A DNA stretch of 64,000 nucleotides from Paracoccaceae bacterium (lineage in GTDB: Bacteria > Pseudomonadota > Alphaproteobacteria > Rhodobacterales > Rhodobacteraceae), in NCBI GenBank assembly GCA_012103375.1, contig WLWX01000001.1, positions 2,584,492 to 2,648,491 on the forward strand, written 5' to 3'. Positions within the stretch are counted from its first letter, which is position 1. Each line of letters begins with the position of its first letter. The translations under genes were made by a program, and so were the position numbers. The notes below the pieces were generated by a model. That model ran no database searches and was not told the DNA's origin. It saw nothing but the letters and a program-made list of their open reading frames with translations. Shown here piece by piece: positions 8,065-18,635 of the stretch.

Positions 8065-10383
8065 TCAGCCATCACCGTATTGGATGTCTGGCGGCACGAA
8101 CGCGGCGATTTGGTCATTTGCTTCAAATCGCTCAATGGCGACCAGGCAGCTATGCGCGATCGGCCCCTGCGCCAATGAGGAAGTGCCACCGTCACGCGTA
8201 ACAAGGTTTGGGTTCCCGTGGCGGCAAAATAGCGTGCCATCGCTTTGGAGAATGGAATCCAACCAGGCGCCGGTGCTCATTTGCACAACGCCCATCATCA
8301 AATCGGGGCACAATCTTGCGGTTGCAAGGCAGGCACCTCTGGAATTGAATACCCTGACACAGGACCAATCTGATATGCCCATGCGCCGGGCATCTTCCGG
8401 GTTTACCATCAAGGGTGCACGATTATTCGCCTTTGCGGACCGACTGGTTCGCCCGTGATCCAGTTGCGAATGAAGTTTGTCGGCCGGCTGGGAAGAGATC
8501 AGATGAAACGGATGTTTTGCCCCCTTTTTCCCTAGCCATTCGGTCGGTTCGTACCAGGCCGGGTGCGGCAAAACAGTTGCTTCGCCAAAGGCGGCAATCA
8601 CTGTCGACGTGATTTCGATCTTGCCACTTGGCGTCCTGAGCGGGCGCGCGACCGGATCATTTCGAAAGTCGGTGAACGCATCCATTGGCTCGGTCGGCAG
8701 CTCTGTCTCGTGCCATCCAGCCTCAAGAAAATGATCATATTCCGGCAAATCAATTCCAGCGTCGCTGGCCAGGGCGCGGCTTTCCTCAAAGAGCCATCGC
8801 AACCACTCGGCACTGGTTTTTTTGCCTGTGAACTTGTCTTCAACGCCCATTTGCGCGGCGACGGCGCGCAGAATGTCGTGATCGTTACGGGCCTCTCCGA
8901 TGGGAGGGATCGCCGCCTTCATCGCGACGACAAAGCGATCGCGGGGCGTGATCATGATATCGTCGCGCTCAAGGGGCGTCGTGCAGGGAAGAACAATGTC
9001 GGCCCGTTTGGCCAGCGCATTCCAGCAGTAATCCTGAACGATCACCGTTTCCGGCCTTTGCCAGGCATCCGACAGGCGGGTCAGATCCTGGTGGTGATGA
9101 AAGGGATTGCCTCCGGCCCAATAGACCAGGCGGATATCGGGGTATCGACGGGTTTCGCCATTGAAGCGGTACGTGGCGCCCGGGTTTAGCAACATGTCAG
9201 AAATCCGGGCGACCGGGATGAATTCGTCGATCGGGTTTTTCAGTTGCGGCAGGGCGGCATATCGGGCGCGCTTGCGTTCACTGCCCATGGAATTTGCCGC
9301 GCCATAGCCAAAGGCGACGCCGCCACCGGGCAGGCCGATCTGGCCCAGCATGGCGGCGAGCGTTGTTGCCATCCAAAACGGCTGCTCGCCGTTTTCCTGC
9401 CGGGTCAGGGACCAACTGGTAGATATCATCGTGCGCCCATGGGCCATTCGTTTGGCGAGCGCCTGGATCTCCGCTTCGGGGACCGCCGAAAGGGTTGCGG
9501 CCCAGGCCGCTGATTTGGCGATGCCATCCGACTTGCCCGTCAGATAGCCAACAAACTGGTCAAATCCGCTGGTAAAACGCTTCAGGAAATCAACATCGTG
9601 CCAGCCGTTGCGGTGAATCTCGTGCGCCAATCCCAGCATCAACGCCACATCGCTTCCGGGGCGGAGGGGCAGCCACGCAGCGCCCAGCGCAGGCGGCATG
9701 TCGCTTCGGTTGGGAGAGACGTTGACGAACGACACGCCAGCCTCTTTGGCCTGCCTCAGCCCTTCTTCGGTCCTGTGGTATCCCGTGCCGCCGGCGCTGA
9801 TCTGGCTATTGCGTGTCGGAATGCCGCCGAAAGCCACCAAGAGTTCGGTATGTTCCACAATCCACTGCCAGGATTGCGGCGCATGGATGAACGCAGCGGC
9901 ATCGCCAAGGACATGGGACAGGATCACCTCGCCCGCGGCAAGGGAATAGGAATTGACCGACCGGGTGTAGCCGCCGATGCAGTTGAGGAACCGGTGAAGC
10001 TGGCTTTGCGCATGGTGGAAGCGGCCCGCCGAAGCCCAACCGTAAGAACCGCCATAGATCGCCTGATTGCCGTGGTCACGGCGCACCCTGTCCAACTCTC
10101 CAGCCACCAGTTTCGAGGCGTCGTCCCATGTCACGCTGACAAATGTGTCTTGACCGCTGCGCTGCTGCCCTTCGCCGCGTTCGCTTTCCAGCCAGGCTTT
10201 GCGCACCATCGGTGTTTTGATCCGCAACGGGCCATCCAACGCGTCCAGATAGCCCCGCCCGATGGGTGAAGGCGCAGGATCACGTTCAAACGGGTGTAGT
10301 GCCGTCAACTGGCCGTTTTGCACTTCGGCCCTGTAGACACCCCAATGGGTCGCCGTCAGCGGCAGATGGGTGCGATCGGGCAC
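8065..10383 (-). CDS. Molybdopterin oxidoreductase, biotin/DMSO/TMAO sulfoxide reductase family
   Basis: The 772 residues match the BisC/DMSO-reductase family length. The N-terminus THWGVYRAEVQNGQL has no twin-arginine leader, so the enzyme is cytoplasmic, like biotin sulfoxide reductase. Ser147 in VNSYSLAAGEVI is placed as the serine ligand of the Mo-bis-MGD cofactor. VYWAGGNPFHHHQDL and the C-terminal NPEDARRMGISDW are conserved cofactor-binding regions. It starts with GTG at 10381-10383, 5 bp after the stop of the PLP enzyme, and no electron-transfer subunit is adjacent. The substrate is probably an S- or N-oxide; the partner suggests an amino-acid-like sulfoxide, which is inference. Confidence 0.8.
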   Translation of the reverse strand: MPDRTHLPLTATHWGVYRAEVQNGQLTALHPFERDPAPSPIGRGYLDALDGPLRIKTPMVRKAWLESERGEGQQRSGQDTFVSVTWDDASKLVAGELDRVRRDHGNQAIYGGSYGWASAGRFHHAQSQLHRFLNCIGGYTRSVNSYSLAAGEVILSHVLGDAAAFIHAPQSWQWIVEHTELLVAFGGIPTRNSQISAGGTGYHRTEEGLRQAKEAGVSFVNVSPNRSDMPPALGAAWLPLRPGSDVALMLGLAHEIHRNGWHDVDFLKRFTSGFDQFVGYLTGKSDGIAKSAAWAATLSAVPEAEIQALAKRMAHGRTMISTSWSLTRQENGEQPFWMATTLAAMLGQIGLPGGGVAFGYGAANSMGSERKRARYAALPQLKNPIDEFIPVARISDMLLNPGATYRFNGETRRYPDIRLVYWAGGNPFHHHQDLTRLSDAWQRPETVIVQDYCWNALAKRADIVLPCTTPLERDDIMITPRDRFVVAMKAAIPPIGEARNDHDILRAVAAQMGVEDKFTGKKTSAEWLRWLFEESRALASDAGIDLPEYDHFLEAGWHETELPTEPMDAFTDFRNDPVARPLRTPSGKIEITSTVIAAFGEATVLPHPAWYEPTEWLGKKGAKHPFHLISSQPADKLHSQLDHGRTSRSAKANNRAPLMVNPEDARRMGISDWSCVRVFNSRGACLATARLCPDLMMGVVQMSTGAWLDSILQSDGTLFCRHGNPNLVTRDGGTSSLAQGPIAHSCLVAIERFEANDQIAAFVPPDIQYGDG

Positions 10384-10388
10384 CTAGG

Positions 10389-11861
<1,473 letters not shown>

Positions 11862-11992
11862 GGCGCTCCCCCCTCAGTTAAGCCGTGCACTTCTGCGCTA
11901 AGAATAGTGGCTTTTGAAGAGGCCGGATCGCAAAGACTGGTCGCTATGCGATGAAAAAGATCGCAAGTTCCGTAGTTTCCCGAATTTTTACA

Positions 11993-14437
11993 TCACCCGA
12001 GCATGGCGGCGTTCTTGGGGTCATAAAAAGGGGTAAGGCCGACTTCGGCGCCGATGTCCTTGCCCTCGATCCGGATGGCCCAGGTTCCCGAATGCGCTGT
12101 TTCACGGCCCGATGCGTCGGTCGGCGGTGATATCAGGCAGAGGCCGATGGCGCACCCCGCCGTCGCCGAATAAGCACCGCTGGTCACATAGCCCACGATC
12201 TTGCCGCCTAGCATGACCGGCTCGTTATGGTGAAGCAAAGGGCCGGGATCACGAAGTCTGACCGAGGCCAGGAATGGACCGCGCCCATCGGCCTTTCGCT
12301 CCAGATAGGCGTCGCGCCCAATGAAGGGCGTGGCCTTATTCGGCTTGCAGGTGAAATTCAGACCCATCTGATGCGGCGCCTCGGAATAGGCCATTTCGTG
12401 GCCCCAGTGGACAAAACCTTTTTCGATGCGAAGCGCGTTCAACGCCTCGCCGCCGACCAGCTTCAGGCCGAACCTGCGGCCCGCGTCGCAAAGGGTATCA
12501 AAGACATGCTCGGCAAAATCAGGGGTGACGAAAACCTCCCAACCAAGTTCGCCGGTATAGGACAGCCGTTGCGCAAAGACAGGCGCGTGTCCGATGTGGA
12601 AATGTTGCAGGCTATTGAACGGGAAGGCGGAATTGGACATGTCGATATCGGTGACAGCCGCCAGAAGATCGCGCGACTTCGGGCCAGCAATGGCCAGAAC
12701 GCCGTAATACGCTGTGACGTCGCGCAGGCGCACATCCTCGCCTGGCCGGATATGGCCCCGCAGATAGTCGCGGTCGCGGCGGGTGTGCGAGATCGAGCTC
12801 ATCACCATGAAACTGTCCGCACCATGGCGCGCGATGGTCACATCGCTTTCGATGCCGCCCCGTTCGTTCAGCATCAACGTATAGGCGACGCGGCCCGGCG
12901 CCAGCGCCATATCGTTGGTACACAGGCGCTGCAGGAAAGCTTCGGCATCCGCGCCTTCGACGATCAGCTTGCCCAGCATGGTGTAGTCGATCATGCCGAC
13001 GGCTTCGCGCACGGCTTTCTGTTCGGCCAGTGCGGCGTCGAACCAGTTCTGGCGACCAAAGCTGTATTCGATCTTCGGCTCCAGTCCATCGGTGGCGAAG
13101 AACAGCGGACGCTCCCAGCCCTGAACCTCACCAAAGCAGGCCCCGTGGGCCTTCATCGCGTGGTAGAACGGTGATTTCCTCAGGTTGCGGGCAGTATGTC
13201 GCTGGCGGTTTGGCCAGTGCATCGCATAGGTCAGCACCAGCGTTTCGGGGCAGCGTTCACGCAGGTATGGGTCGCGGGCCTGAAACTCTTCGCAGCGGGC
13301 CGGGTCCATTTCTGACAGATCCATCGGCGGATGGCCCTTCATGATCCAATCGGCAAGCGCCTTGCCTGCGCCCGACCCTGATTGAATGCCCGTGGAGTTC
13401 ACCCCGGCCAGAACGAAATATCCTTTCAGATCAGGAGCTTCCCCAAGGGTGAAACGCCCGTCGTAGGAATAGCTTTCCGGCCCGTTGAAGAAGGTGCGAA
13501 TACCGCAGTCAAGCGGTACGCGGTTCATCGCCAGTTCCAGCACCTCCATCACGTCGTCCTCGACAAAGGGCAGGCTGTCGAATTCGAAAGCTTCGGGGAT
13601 GCCGCCCGTGGCCCAGGGCTTCGCCTGAAAATGCGCAAATCCGAACAGCAGTTTTCCGGCGTCTTCCTTCCAATAGGTGCCGTCGCAATAGGACCGCAGG
13701 ACGGGCAGATCGCTGGGAAGATCCGGGATCGGTTCGGTGACCAGATAGTAATGCTCGCAGGCGTGCAAGGGCACGCCGACGCCGTTTCGCTGACCCAGCT
13801 CTCGCGCCCACATGCCACCGCAGTTTACGACAAAATCGGCGGTGATGGTGCCCTGATCGGTGCACACGCCGGTGACGCGGCCACCCTCGGTAAGTACCTG
13901 CTCGACAATCACGTTTTCGCGGATTGTGGCCCCGTGCATCCGCGCGCCCTTCGCAAGCGCCTGGGTCAGGTCAATCGGATTGGCGGACCCGTCGGACGGC
14001 ATGTGGATGCCACCCAGAACGCCCTCGGCATTCATCAGGGGCCAGCGTTCGGCAATCTCGGGCGTGGAAAGATAATGCGCCTCAACATCGAAGAGTGCGG
14101 CGAAATCGGCCTTGCGCCGCAGTTCTGCCAGCCGTTCTTCGTTCACCGCGATGGAGATCGATCCGGATTGCCGAAAACCGGGGTTCTGGCCGGTTTCGGC
14201 CTCGATATCGTGCAACAACTCCACGCCGTATTTCGCGAAAGCGGTGGTAGAATGGCTGCCCTGCAACTGGCCGACCAGCCCGGCGGCGTGCCATGTGGTG
14301 CCCGAGGTCAGCTGCTTGCGTTCCAACAAAACCACATCCGACCAGCCTTCGCGCGCAAGGTGATAGGCCACGGAACACCCGTGGATGCCGCCGCCAATGA
14401 TGACGACCTGCGCCTTGGCAGGAAGAGCCTTTGCCAT
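11993..14437 (-). CDS. FAD-dependent dimethylglycine/sarcosine dehydrogenase family protein
   Basis: The protein has 814 residues. The N-terminal VVIIGGGIHGCSVAYHLA is the FAD-binding Rossmann motif of the DAO fold, followed by TSGTTWHAAGLVGQL, typical of this family. The C-terminal half is a GcvT-like tetrahydrofolate-binding domain (from about residue 430, YSFGRQNWFDAALAEQK, to ALRIEKGFVHWGHEM). Such enzymes demethylate N-methyl amino acids and pass the one-carbon unit to folate. The ATG at 14437 follows AAAGGAACGACA; the frame extends further upstream, into the preceding gene. It is the last gene of the leftward operon with the racemase-like and PhyH genes, consistent with degradation of an N-methylated compound. 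Confidence 0.8.
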   Translation of the reverse strand: MAKALPAKAQVVIIGGGIHGCSVAYHLAREGWSDVVLLERKQLTSGTTWHAAGLVGQLQGSHSTTAFAKYGVELLHDIEAETGQNPGFRQSGSISIAVNEERLAELRRKADFAALFDVEAHYLSTPEIAERWPLMNAEGVLGGIHMPSDGSANPIDLTQALAKGARMHGATIRENVIVEQVLTEGGRVTGVCTDQGTITADFVVNCGGMWARELGQRNGVGVPLHACEHYYLVTEPIPDLPSDLPVLRSYCDGTYWKEDAGKLLFGFAHFQAKPWATGGIPEAFEFDSLPFVEDDVMEVLELAMNRVPLDCGIRTFFNGPESYSYDGRFTLGEAPDLKGYFVLAGVNSTGIQSGSGAGKALADWIMKGHPPMDLSEMDPARCEEFQARDPYLRERCPETLVLTYAMHWPNRQRHTARNLRKSPFYHAMKAHGACFGEVQGWERPLFFATDGLEPKIEYSFGRQNWFDAALAEQKAVREAVGMIDYTMLGKLIVEGADAEAFLQRLCTNDMALAPGRVAYTLMLNERGGIESDVTIARHGADSFMVMSSISHTRRDRDYLRGHIRPGEDVRLRDVTAYYGVLAIAGPKSRDLLAAVTDIDMSNSAFPFNSLQHFHIGHAPVFAQRLSYTGELGWEVFVTPDFAEHVFDTLCDAGRRFGLKLVGGEALNALRIEKGFVHWGHEMAYSEAPHQMGLNFTCKPNKATPFIGRDAYLERKADGRGPFLASVRLRDPGPLLHHNEPVMLGGKIVGYVTSGAYSATAGCAIGLCLISPPTDASGRETAHSGTWAIRIEGKDIGAEVGLTPFYDPKNAAMLG

Positions 14438-14453
14438 TGTCGTTCCTTTGAGT

Positions 14454-15236
14454 TCAGGCAGCGCCGGGCGCCAGTTTTTTCTGAAACAGCCGTCCTGCGC
14501 TGGCGATCTCATCCTCGATCCCCGCAAGGCGCAACAGATGCCAGGCCAGCGCGTGGTTGCTGGCCGTTACCGGTTTGCCAAGGGCCTGTTCGGCCTCGGC
14601 AATGATGCCCGATGCGCGCAGGCTGGTGCAGGAAACGAAGACACCGTCCACATCATCGGAACGGCCAACCGCCTTTGTTGCCTCAAGAATCGACGCCTGA
14701 TCGATCCGCCCGACGACCGCGTCGCTGTTTTCATAGAACGAGCCAACCAGCGTGACCGGAAACCCCGCCGCAATGAATTTCGCCTGCATCGCGGTCGTCA
14801 CCTCGGGCGTGTAGGGCGTGAGAAGCCCCAATCGTTTCACGCCCAGCGCGGCCAGTGCGGCCTTGGCCGCGGTCAGCGGGTTAGTCGAGGGGATGCCAGG
14901 ATGCACACCGGCTATGATCTCGGCGACGCGGTTTTCGCCAATGATCGTCGAGGCCGAGGTGCACCCGTAACCGATGGCATTCAGTCCCAGATAGTCGGGC
15001 AACAGGCCGGCGGCGATGGGAATCTCATCAGCCATCCTGGCCAGAGTGTCGGGCGTGACGGTCACATCATTGGCCAGTCGCGCGTGATAGACTGCGACGC
15101 CCGGCAGATCGGTCAACGCGCGGAATTCCCATTCCATCGTGTGATCGGATTCCAGCACCAGAAGCCCGATCTTGGCCCGCGCGCCGGCGCCATCATCAAC
15201 CGAAAACGTCAATCGCTCGATCCGGGCACCGTCCAT
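14454..15236 (-). CDS. Asp/Glu racemase superfamily protein (maleate isomerase/AMDase type)
   Basis: The 260-residue protein carries the two cysteine motifs of this superfamily, GYGCTSAST and VSCTSLRASG, in the usual N- and C-terminal lobes, with AALGVKRLGLLTPYTPEVT between them. The set includes maleate isomerase, arylmalonate decarboxylase and EutA of ectoine catabolism; which reaction applies here is unknown. The ATG at 15234-15236 was chosen because GGGGAGAG lies 6 bp before it; an ATG six codons upstream overlaps that site. It sits between the PhyH gene (21 bp upstream) and the flavoprotein (16 bp downstream). Confidence 0.7.
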   Translation of the reverse strand: MDGARIERLTFSVDDGAGARAKIGLLVLESDHTMEWEFRALTDLPGVAVYHARLANDVTVTPDTLARMADEIPIAAGLLPDYLGLNAIGYGCTSASTIIGENRVAEIIAGVHPGIPSTNPLTAAKAALAALGVKRLGLLTPYTPEVTTAMQAKFIAAGFPVTLVGSFYENSDAVVGRIDQASILEATKAVGRSDDVDGVFVSCTSLRASGIIAEAEQALGKPVTASNHALAWHLLRLAGIEDEIASAGRLFQKKLAPGAA

Positions 15237-15257
15237 TTCGTTCTCTCCCCGCATCGG

Positions 15258-16118
15258 TCAGCCAGCCTCTTGTTGTGCAAAAAACGATGTGCCCTTGGGC
15301 ACTTCGGGCAATTGCATCTGGTACGTCGAACACCGCACCCGCCCCGACGCTTGGCCGCGCACCAGTTCGTGGGTGAAGCGGCTGGGCAGATGGTTCGGGC
15401 TAAGCTCAATCGCATCTTCTGCGTAATAGGTCGTGATGTACAATGTGCGCGGGCTCTCCGAAAGGTTGGGGGCAGATCCGTGCAGCAGGTTCGCATGCAT
15501 CAGGCAGACCGATCCGGCCTTGCCGGTGCATTTGACGACCTCATCTTCGCGCCCTTCCATCACCTCGTCGGCCACCGCACCGGTGAAGACGCCGCCATGC
15601 CAGTGGGAATGGATTGGGCCTTTATGAGAACCGGGGATGACCTCTAACGGGCCGTTTTCAAGCGTGACGTCATCGATGAACAAAAGGCAGGTGATCATGT
15701 CGTCGTTTGTCATCGGCTCAAACGGGAAGTCCTGATGCCATTTGACCTTGGTCGCGGTGCCGGGAAGTTTGGAGTTGACCTTGCCGTGATGAAACCGAAG
15801 CCCCGGCCCGATCAGCTCGGCACACAGATCGACGGTGCGGGCGTTGCGCATCGCATCGGCATAGACCTCGGACACTTCTTCGGGTGACTGCACACGGCGG
15901 AGGCCCGGAACCTCGGCACTGTGGCCCGGTTGCAGGTCGAACCGGGGGCGACCGTCGAGGGTTTCGCCATAATCGGCAGCATGGGCGCGGCTTTCTTCGA
16001 CCCAACTGGCGAACACCTGACGCAGCGCGCCAAGCTGATCGGCTGTTACCGCGTCTTCAACCACAAGAACACCATCGCGCCAGAACTGATCGTTCTGATC
16101 TTTTGTCAGTTGCGCCAT
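15258..16118 (-). CDS. Phytanoyl-CoA dioxygenase (PhyH) family Fe(II)/2-oxoglutarate oxygenase
   Basis: This 286-residue protein has the iron-binding HxD motif KWHQDFPF (His128, Asp130) and a distal HANLLHGSAPN region (His213 as third ligand), followed by the arginine of SPRTLYITTYY that binds 2-oxoglutarate. PhyH enzymes hydroxylate diverse small molecules, including ectoine, and the substrate is not predictable here. It is the first gene of a leftward operon and starts 23 bp from a pair of GntR-type operators, so it is probably repressed by the divergent regulator. Confidence 0.85.
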   Translation of the reverse strand: MAQLTKDQNDQFWRDGVLVVEDAVTADQLGALRQVFASWVEESRAHAADYGETLDGRPRFDLQPGHSAEVPGLRRVQSPEEVSEVYADAMRNARTVDLCAELIGPGLRFHHGKVNSKLPGTATKVKWHQDFPFEPMTNDDMITCLLFIDDVTLENGPLEVIPGSHKGPIHSHWHGGVFTGAVADEVMEGREDEVVKCTGKAGSVCLMHANLLHGSAPNLSESPRTLYITTYYAEDAIELSPNHLPSRFTHELVRGQASGRVRCSTYQMQLPEVPKGTSFFAQQEAG

Positions 16119-16141
16119 GGCCGTCCCCCTCGTCTTTTCGG

Positions 16142-16178
16142 GTTGGTATATACCAACGTTTTTTCTGGTCTATACCAG
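16142..16178. promoter_or_regulatory. Paired GntR/HutC-type operators between divergent operons
   Basis: GTTGGTATATACCAAC at 16142-16157 is a perfect 16-bp palindrome. CTGGTCTATACCAG at 16165-16178 is a second, one mismatch from perfect. Both contain GT-N-TA-N-AC, the consensus core of HutC-subfamily GntR proteins. The centres are 22 bp apart, about two helical turns, so two dimers could bind the same face. The sites lie between the PhyH start (16118) and the gntR start. Confidence 0.75.
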
Positions 16179-16183
16179 CAAGC

Positions 16184-16957
16184 GTGATACACAAAGCAAA
16201 ACTTATCGAAGAGCCGCGAAAATTGTCCCTGACGAAATCCAGCACGCCCCGTTTCAGGCAGATCGTCGACGCATTGCGTCAGGACATCGTCGGCGGCAGC
16301 TTGCCGCAGCACGCGCCGCTGCCTTCGGAACGGGTTGTTGCCGAACAGCACGACGTCAGCCGGATGACGGCTCGGCGGGCGCTGGAAACCCTGGAACTTG
16401 AAGGGCTTGCCTATAACGAGCAGCGTCGCGGGCGGTTCGTTTCGCCGCCACGCCTGACCTATGACATCAGCCGCATGGTCAGCTTTGCCGCCGATGCCCA
16501 ATCATCCGGGGTGGACCTAGAGATCGAGGTGATCGCCTCAGGCACCTGCCAGGCGACCGAACGGCTGGCGCAATTGCTCGGCATCCCCGAGGGCGAAGAG
16601 CTCTTTGAATACACGCGGCTGTTCCGAACCGGCGGGCATGCGATCCTCATCGAAACCGAATATGTGATCGCCAGCCGCTGCCCCGATCTGTTGCAGCACG
16701 ATCTGCGGCAGTCGACAACGAAGCTGTTAGAGCAGCACTATCAAACCCGTGCCCGCGACGGTGACATCACGATCCGTATGCGCGGCATGAATGCGGCAGA
16801 GGCGGAAAGACTTGGCCTGCCGCAGAACCACGCGGGCATCGAGCTTGAGCAGGTGGTCCGCGATGTGAACGGCGATCCGTTCTGCGTCGGCCGCCAGATG
16901 TGGCGTGGCGAGTTGGCCGAATTTTCCGCACGCGCAATCGTCAACGCGATGCCCTGA
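16184..16957 (+). CDS. GntR-family regulator, HutC/UTRA subfamily
   Basis: An N-terminal winged helix (FRQIVDALRQDIVGGSLPQH, then LPSERVVAEQHDVSRMTARR) is followed by a UTRA ligand-binding domain from about residue 90 (LIETEYVIASRCPDLLQ). The start is uncertain: GTG at 16184 keeps most of the N-terminus, whereas TTG at 16223 is an alternative; neither has a strong ribosome-binding site. It is divergent from the PhyH-racemase-flavoprotein operon and runs into the M24 hydrolase gene 24 bp later. With the two palindromes at 16142-16178 it is probably a repressor of both directions, released by a pathway metabolite. Confidence 0.85.
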   Translation: MIHKAKLIEEPRKLSLTKSSTPRFRQIVDALRQDIVGGSLPQHAPLPSERVVAEQHDVSRMTARRALETLELEGLAYNEQRRGRFVSPPRLTYDISRMVSFAADAQSSGVDLEIEVIASGTCQATERLAQLLGIPEGEELFEYTRLFRTGGHAILIETEYVIASRCPDLLQHDLRQSTTKLLEQHYQTRARDGDITIRMRGMNAAEAERLGLPQNHAGIELEQVVRDVNGDPFCVGRQMWRGELAEFSARAIVNAMP

Positions 16958-16981
16958 TGTGGTCCGACACTGAAAGAAAGG

Positions 16982-18145
16982 ATGCCTGACTTGGAACGTG
17001 GATTTTCGAACGCCGAATTCGAAGCGCGCACAGCAAAGGCGCAAACCTTGATGGCGCAAGGCGGATTGGCCGGGCTGTTGCTGATGAACGAACCGGATGT
17101 GCGGTATTTCAGCGGGTTTCATACGCTTTTCTGGCAAAGCCCGACTCGGCCCTGGTTTCTGTTCGTCCCGGCCAGCGGCAAGCCCATCGCCGTGATCCCC
17201 GAAATCGGGGCCGAGCTGATGCGCCAGACATGGCTGGACGACATCCGCACCTGGAGCGCACCCGCCCCGCAGGACGATGGAATCAGCCTGTTGACCGATC
17301 TTCTGTCGCCCTTCGCCGCGCGGGGCGACACCATCGGTCTGATGAAAGGGCACGAAAGCGCCTTGCGCATGCCACTGGGCGATTGGGAGCGGTTGATGAC
17401 GGCGCTGCCGGGATTGCAAATTGGCGATGCCACGGGGCTGGTTCAGGGCCTCCGGATGGTCAAATCCGAAGCCGAGATCGCAAAACTGTCCCATATCTGC
17501 GCCATCGGATCGGCGGCTTTTGCGCGGGTGCCCAGGATTGTCACCGAAGGCATGGCGCTGGACGAGGCATTCCGCCAGTTCCGCCGCGAGGCTTTGGCGC
17601 AAGGTGCTGACGATGCGCCCTATGTTGTGGGCGGGGCGGCGCCGGGCGGTTACTCTGATGTGATCTCTCCCCCCTCAGGTCGAAAGTTGGTCAGGGGCGA
17701 CGTTCTGATGATCGACACCGGCTGCACATGGGATGGTTATTTCTGCGACTTCGACCGCAACTGGGCGATTGGCGCGGGCGACGATCTGGCGCGGCGGGCC
17801 TATGATGTGCTTTGGCGGGCGACCGAGGCGGGTATCGCCGCTGCACGCCCCGGCAATACCTGCCGCGATCTGTTCCGCGCCATGTCCACCGTTATCGCCG
17901 AAATGGACGACAGCGGCGGCGATATCGGGCGCTTGGGTCACGGGCTGGGCATGCAACTGACCGAGCAGCCGTCCCATGCTGCTTTCGATACGACCGAGTT
18001 GAAGGACAATATGGTCCTGACGCTTGAGCCTTCGTTATCTTACGGCGACGGGCTGATGATGGTGCACGAGGAAGACATCGTCGTAACACCCCAGGGCGGT
18101 CGCCTGCTGACCGTGCGCGCCGCGCCCGAACTACCGATTATCTGA
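16982..18145 (+). CDS. M24-family metallohydrolase (Xaa-Pro dipeptidase/DoeA-like)
   Basis: The 387-residue protein has a creatinase-type N-terminal domain (LLMNEPDVRYFSGFHTLFWQ) and a pita-bread catalytic domain with the five metal ligands in MIDTGCTWDGYFCDFDRN, GHGLGMQLTEQPS, LTLEPS and MVHEEDIVV. The family includes prolidases, creatinase and ectoine hydrolase. Its place after the GntR gene and before a cupin gene suggests cleavage of a C-N bond in the compound handled by the divergent PhyH-flavoprotein operon. Ectoine hydrolysis is possible but not specifically supported. AAAGAAAGG precedes the ATG. Confidence 0.8.
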   Translation: MPDLERGFSNAEFEARTAKAQTLMAQGGLAGLLLMNEPDVRYFSGFHTLFWQSPTRPWFLFVPASGKPIAVIPEIGAELMRQTWLDDIRTWSAPAPQDDGISLLTDLLSPFAARGDTIGLMKGHESALRMPLGDWERLMTALPGLQIGDATGLVQGLRMVKSEAEIAKLSHICAIGSAAFARVPRIVTEGMALDEAFRQFRREALAQGADDAPYVVGGAAPGGYSDVISPPSGRKLVRGDVLMIDTGCTWDGYFCDFDRNWAIGAGDDLARRAYDVLWRATEAGIAAARPGNTCRDLFRAMSTVIAEMDDSGGDIGRLGHGLGMQLTEQPSHAAFDTTELKDNMVLTLEPSLSYGDGLMMVHEEDIVVTPQGGRLLTVRAAPELPII

Positions 18146-18154
18146 GGAGGTGAC

Positions 18155-18526
18155 ATGCACAAGTACCAACCCGGAGACGACGTCGGCAAGTTAGAGTTCT
18201 GGCCATTCGACAACCCCGCCAGCGACTATCGTGTGACGCGGGGCGCGCCCAAGACCTATGGCCGGATTGATCAGGGCGGGCCGGGGCACACCACCCGCTT
18301 TGGCATCTGGCGCTGCACCGAAGGCGCGGTTGACTGCACCGAACAGGGCGACGAATTGATGACTGTCCTTTCCGGGCGCTGCCGTATCATCCGCCACGAT
18401 GACGGCGCGATCCGCGATCTTGGCCCGGGCGACACGCTATTCGTGCAGGACGGCAGCCGGGTCACCTGGGACGTATCCGAGGATGTGACCAAAGTCTTCT
18501 TCGGCCACAAGGCAGACGGGTATTAA
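18155..18526 (+). CDS. Small cupin protein (DUF861/cupin_3-like)
   Basis: This 123-residue single-domain cupin has the core EQGDELMTVLSGRCRIIRH then LGPGDTLFVQDG, matching the DUF861/cupin_3 pattern. Its start follows GAGGAGGTGAC, a strong ribosome-binding site, 9 bp after the M24 gene stop, so the two are one operon under the GntR regulator. Family members bind or isomerise small polar metabolites; no activity can be assigned. A stretch of about 110 bp without a gene follows. Confidence 0.75.
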   Translation: MHKYQPGDDVGKLEFWPFDNPASDYRVTRGAPKTYGRIDQGGPGHTTRFGIWRCTEGAVDCTEQGDELMTVLSGRCRIIRHDDGAIRDLGPGDTLFVQDGSRVTWDVSEDVTKVFFGHKADGY

Positions 18527-18635
18527 CTGGTGTCTGGGACTTTGCGGATATTGCTGAATTTATTTGAATGTCAGCTTTGGACGACGTTTTCGGAGGGTGC
18601 GCGACTTCACCATCAGCTCTTTTCGTGGGTAAAGT

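Noticed and set aside
14454-18526. Assigning the racemase, M24 and PhyH genes to ectoine degradation (eutA, doeA/eutD, ectD)
   Set aside because: The superfamilies match, but the other obligatory pathway genes are absent and no ectoine-specific residue pattern could be confirmed.
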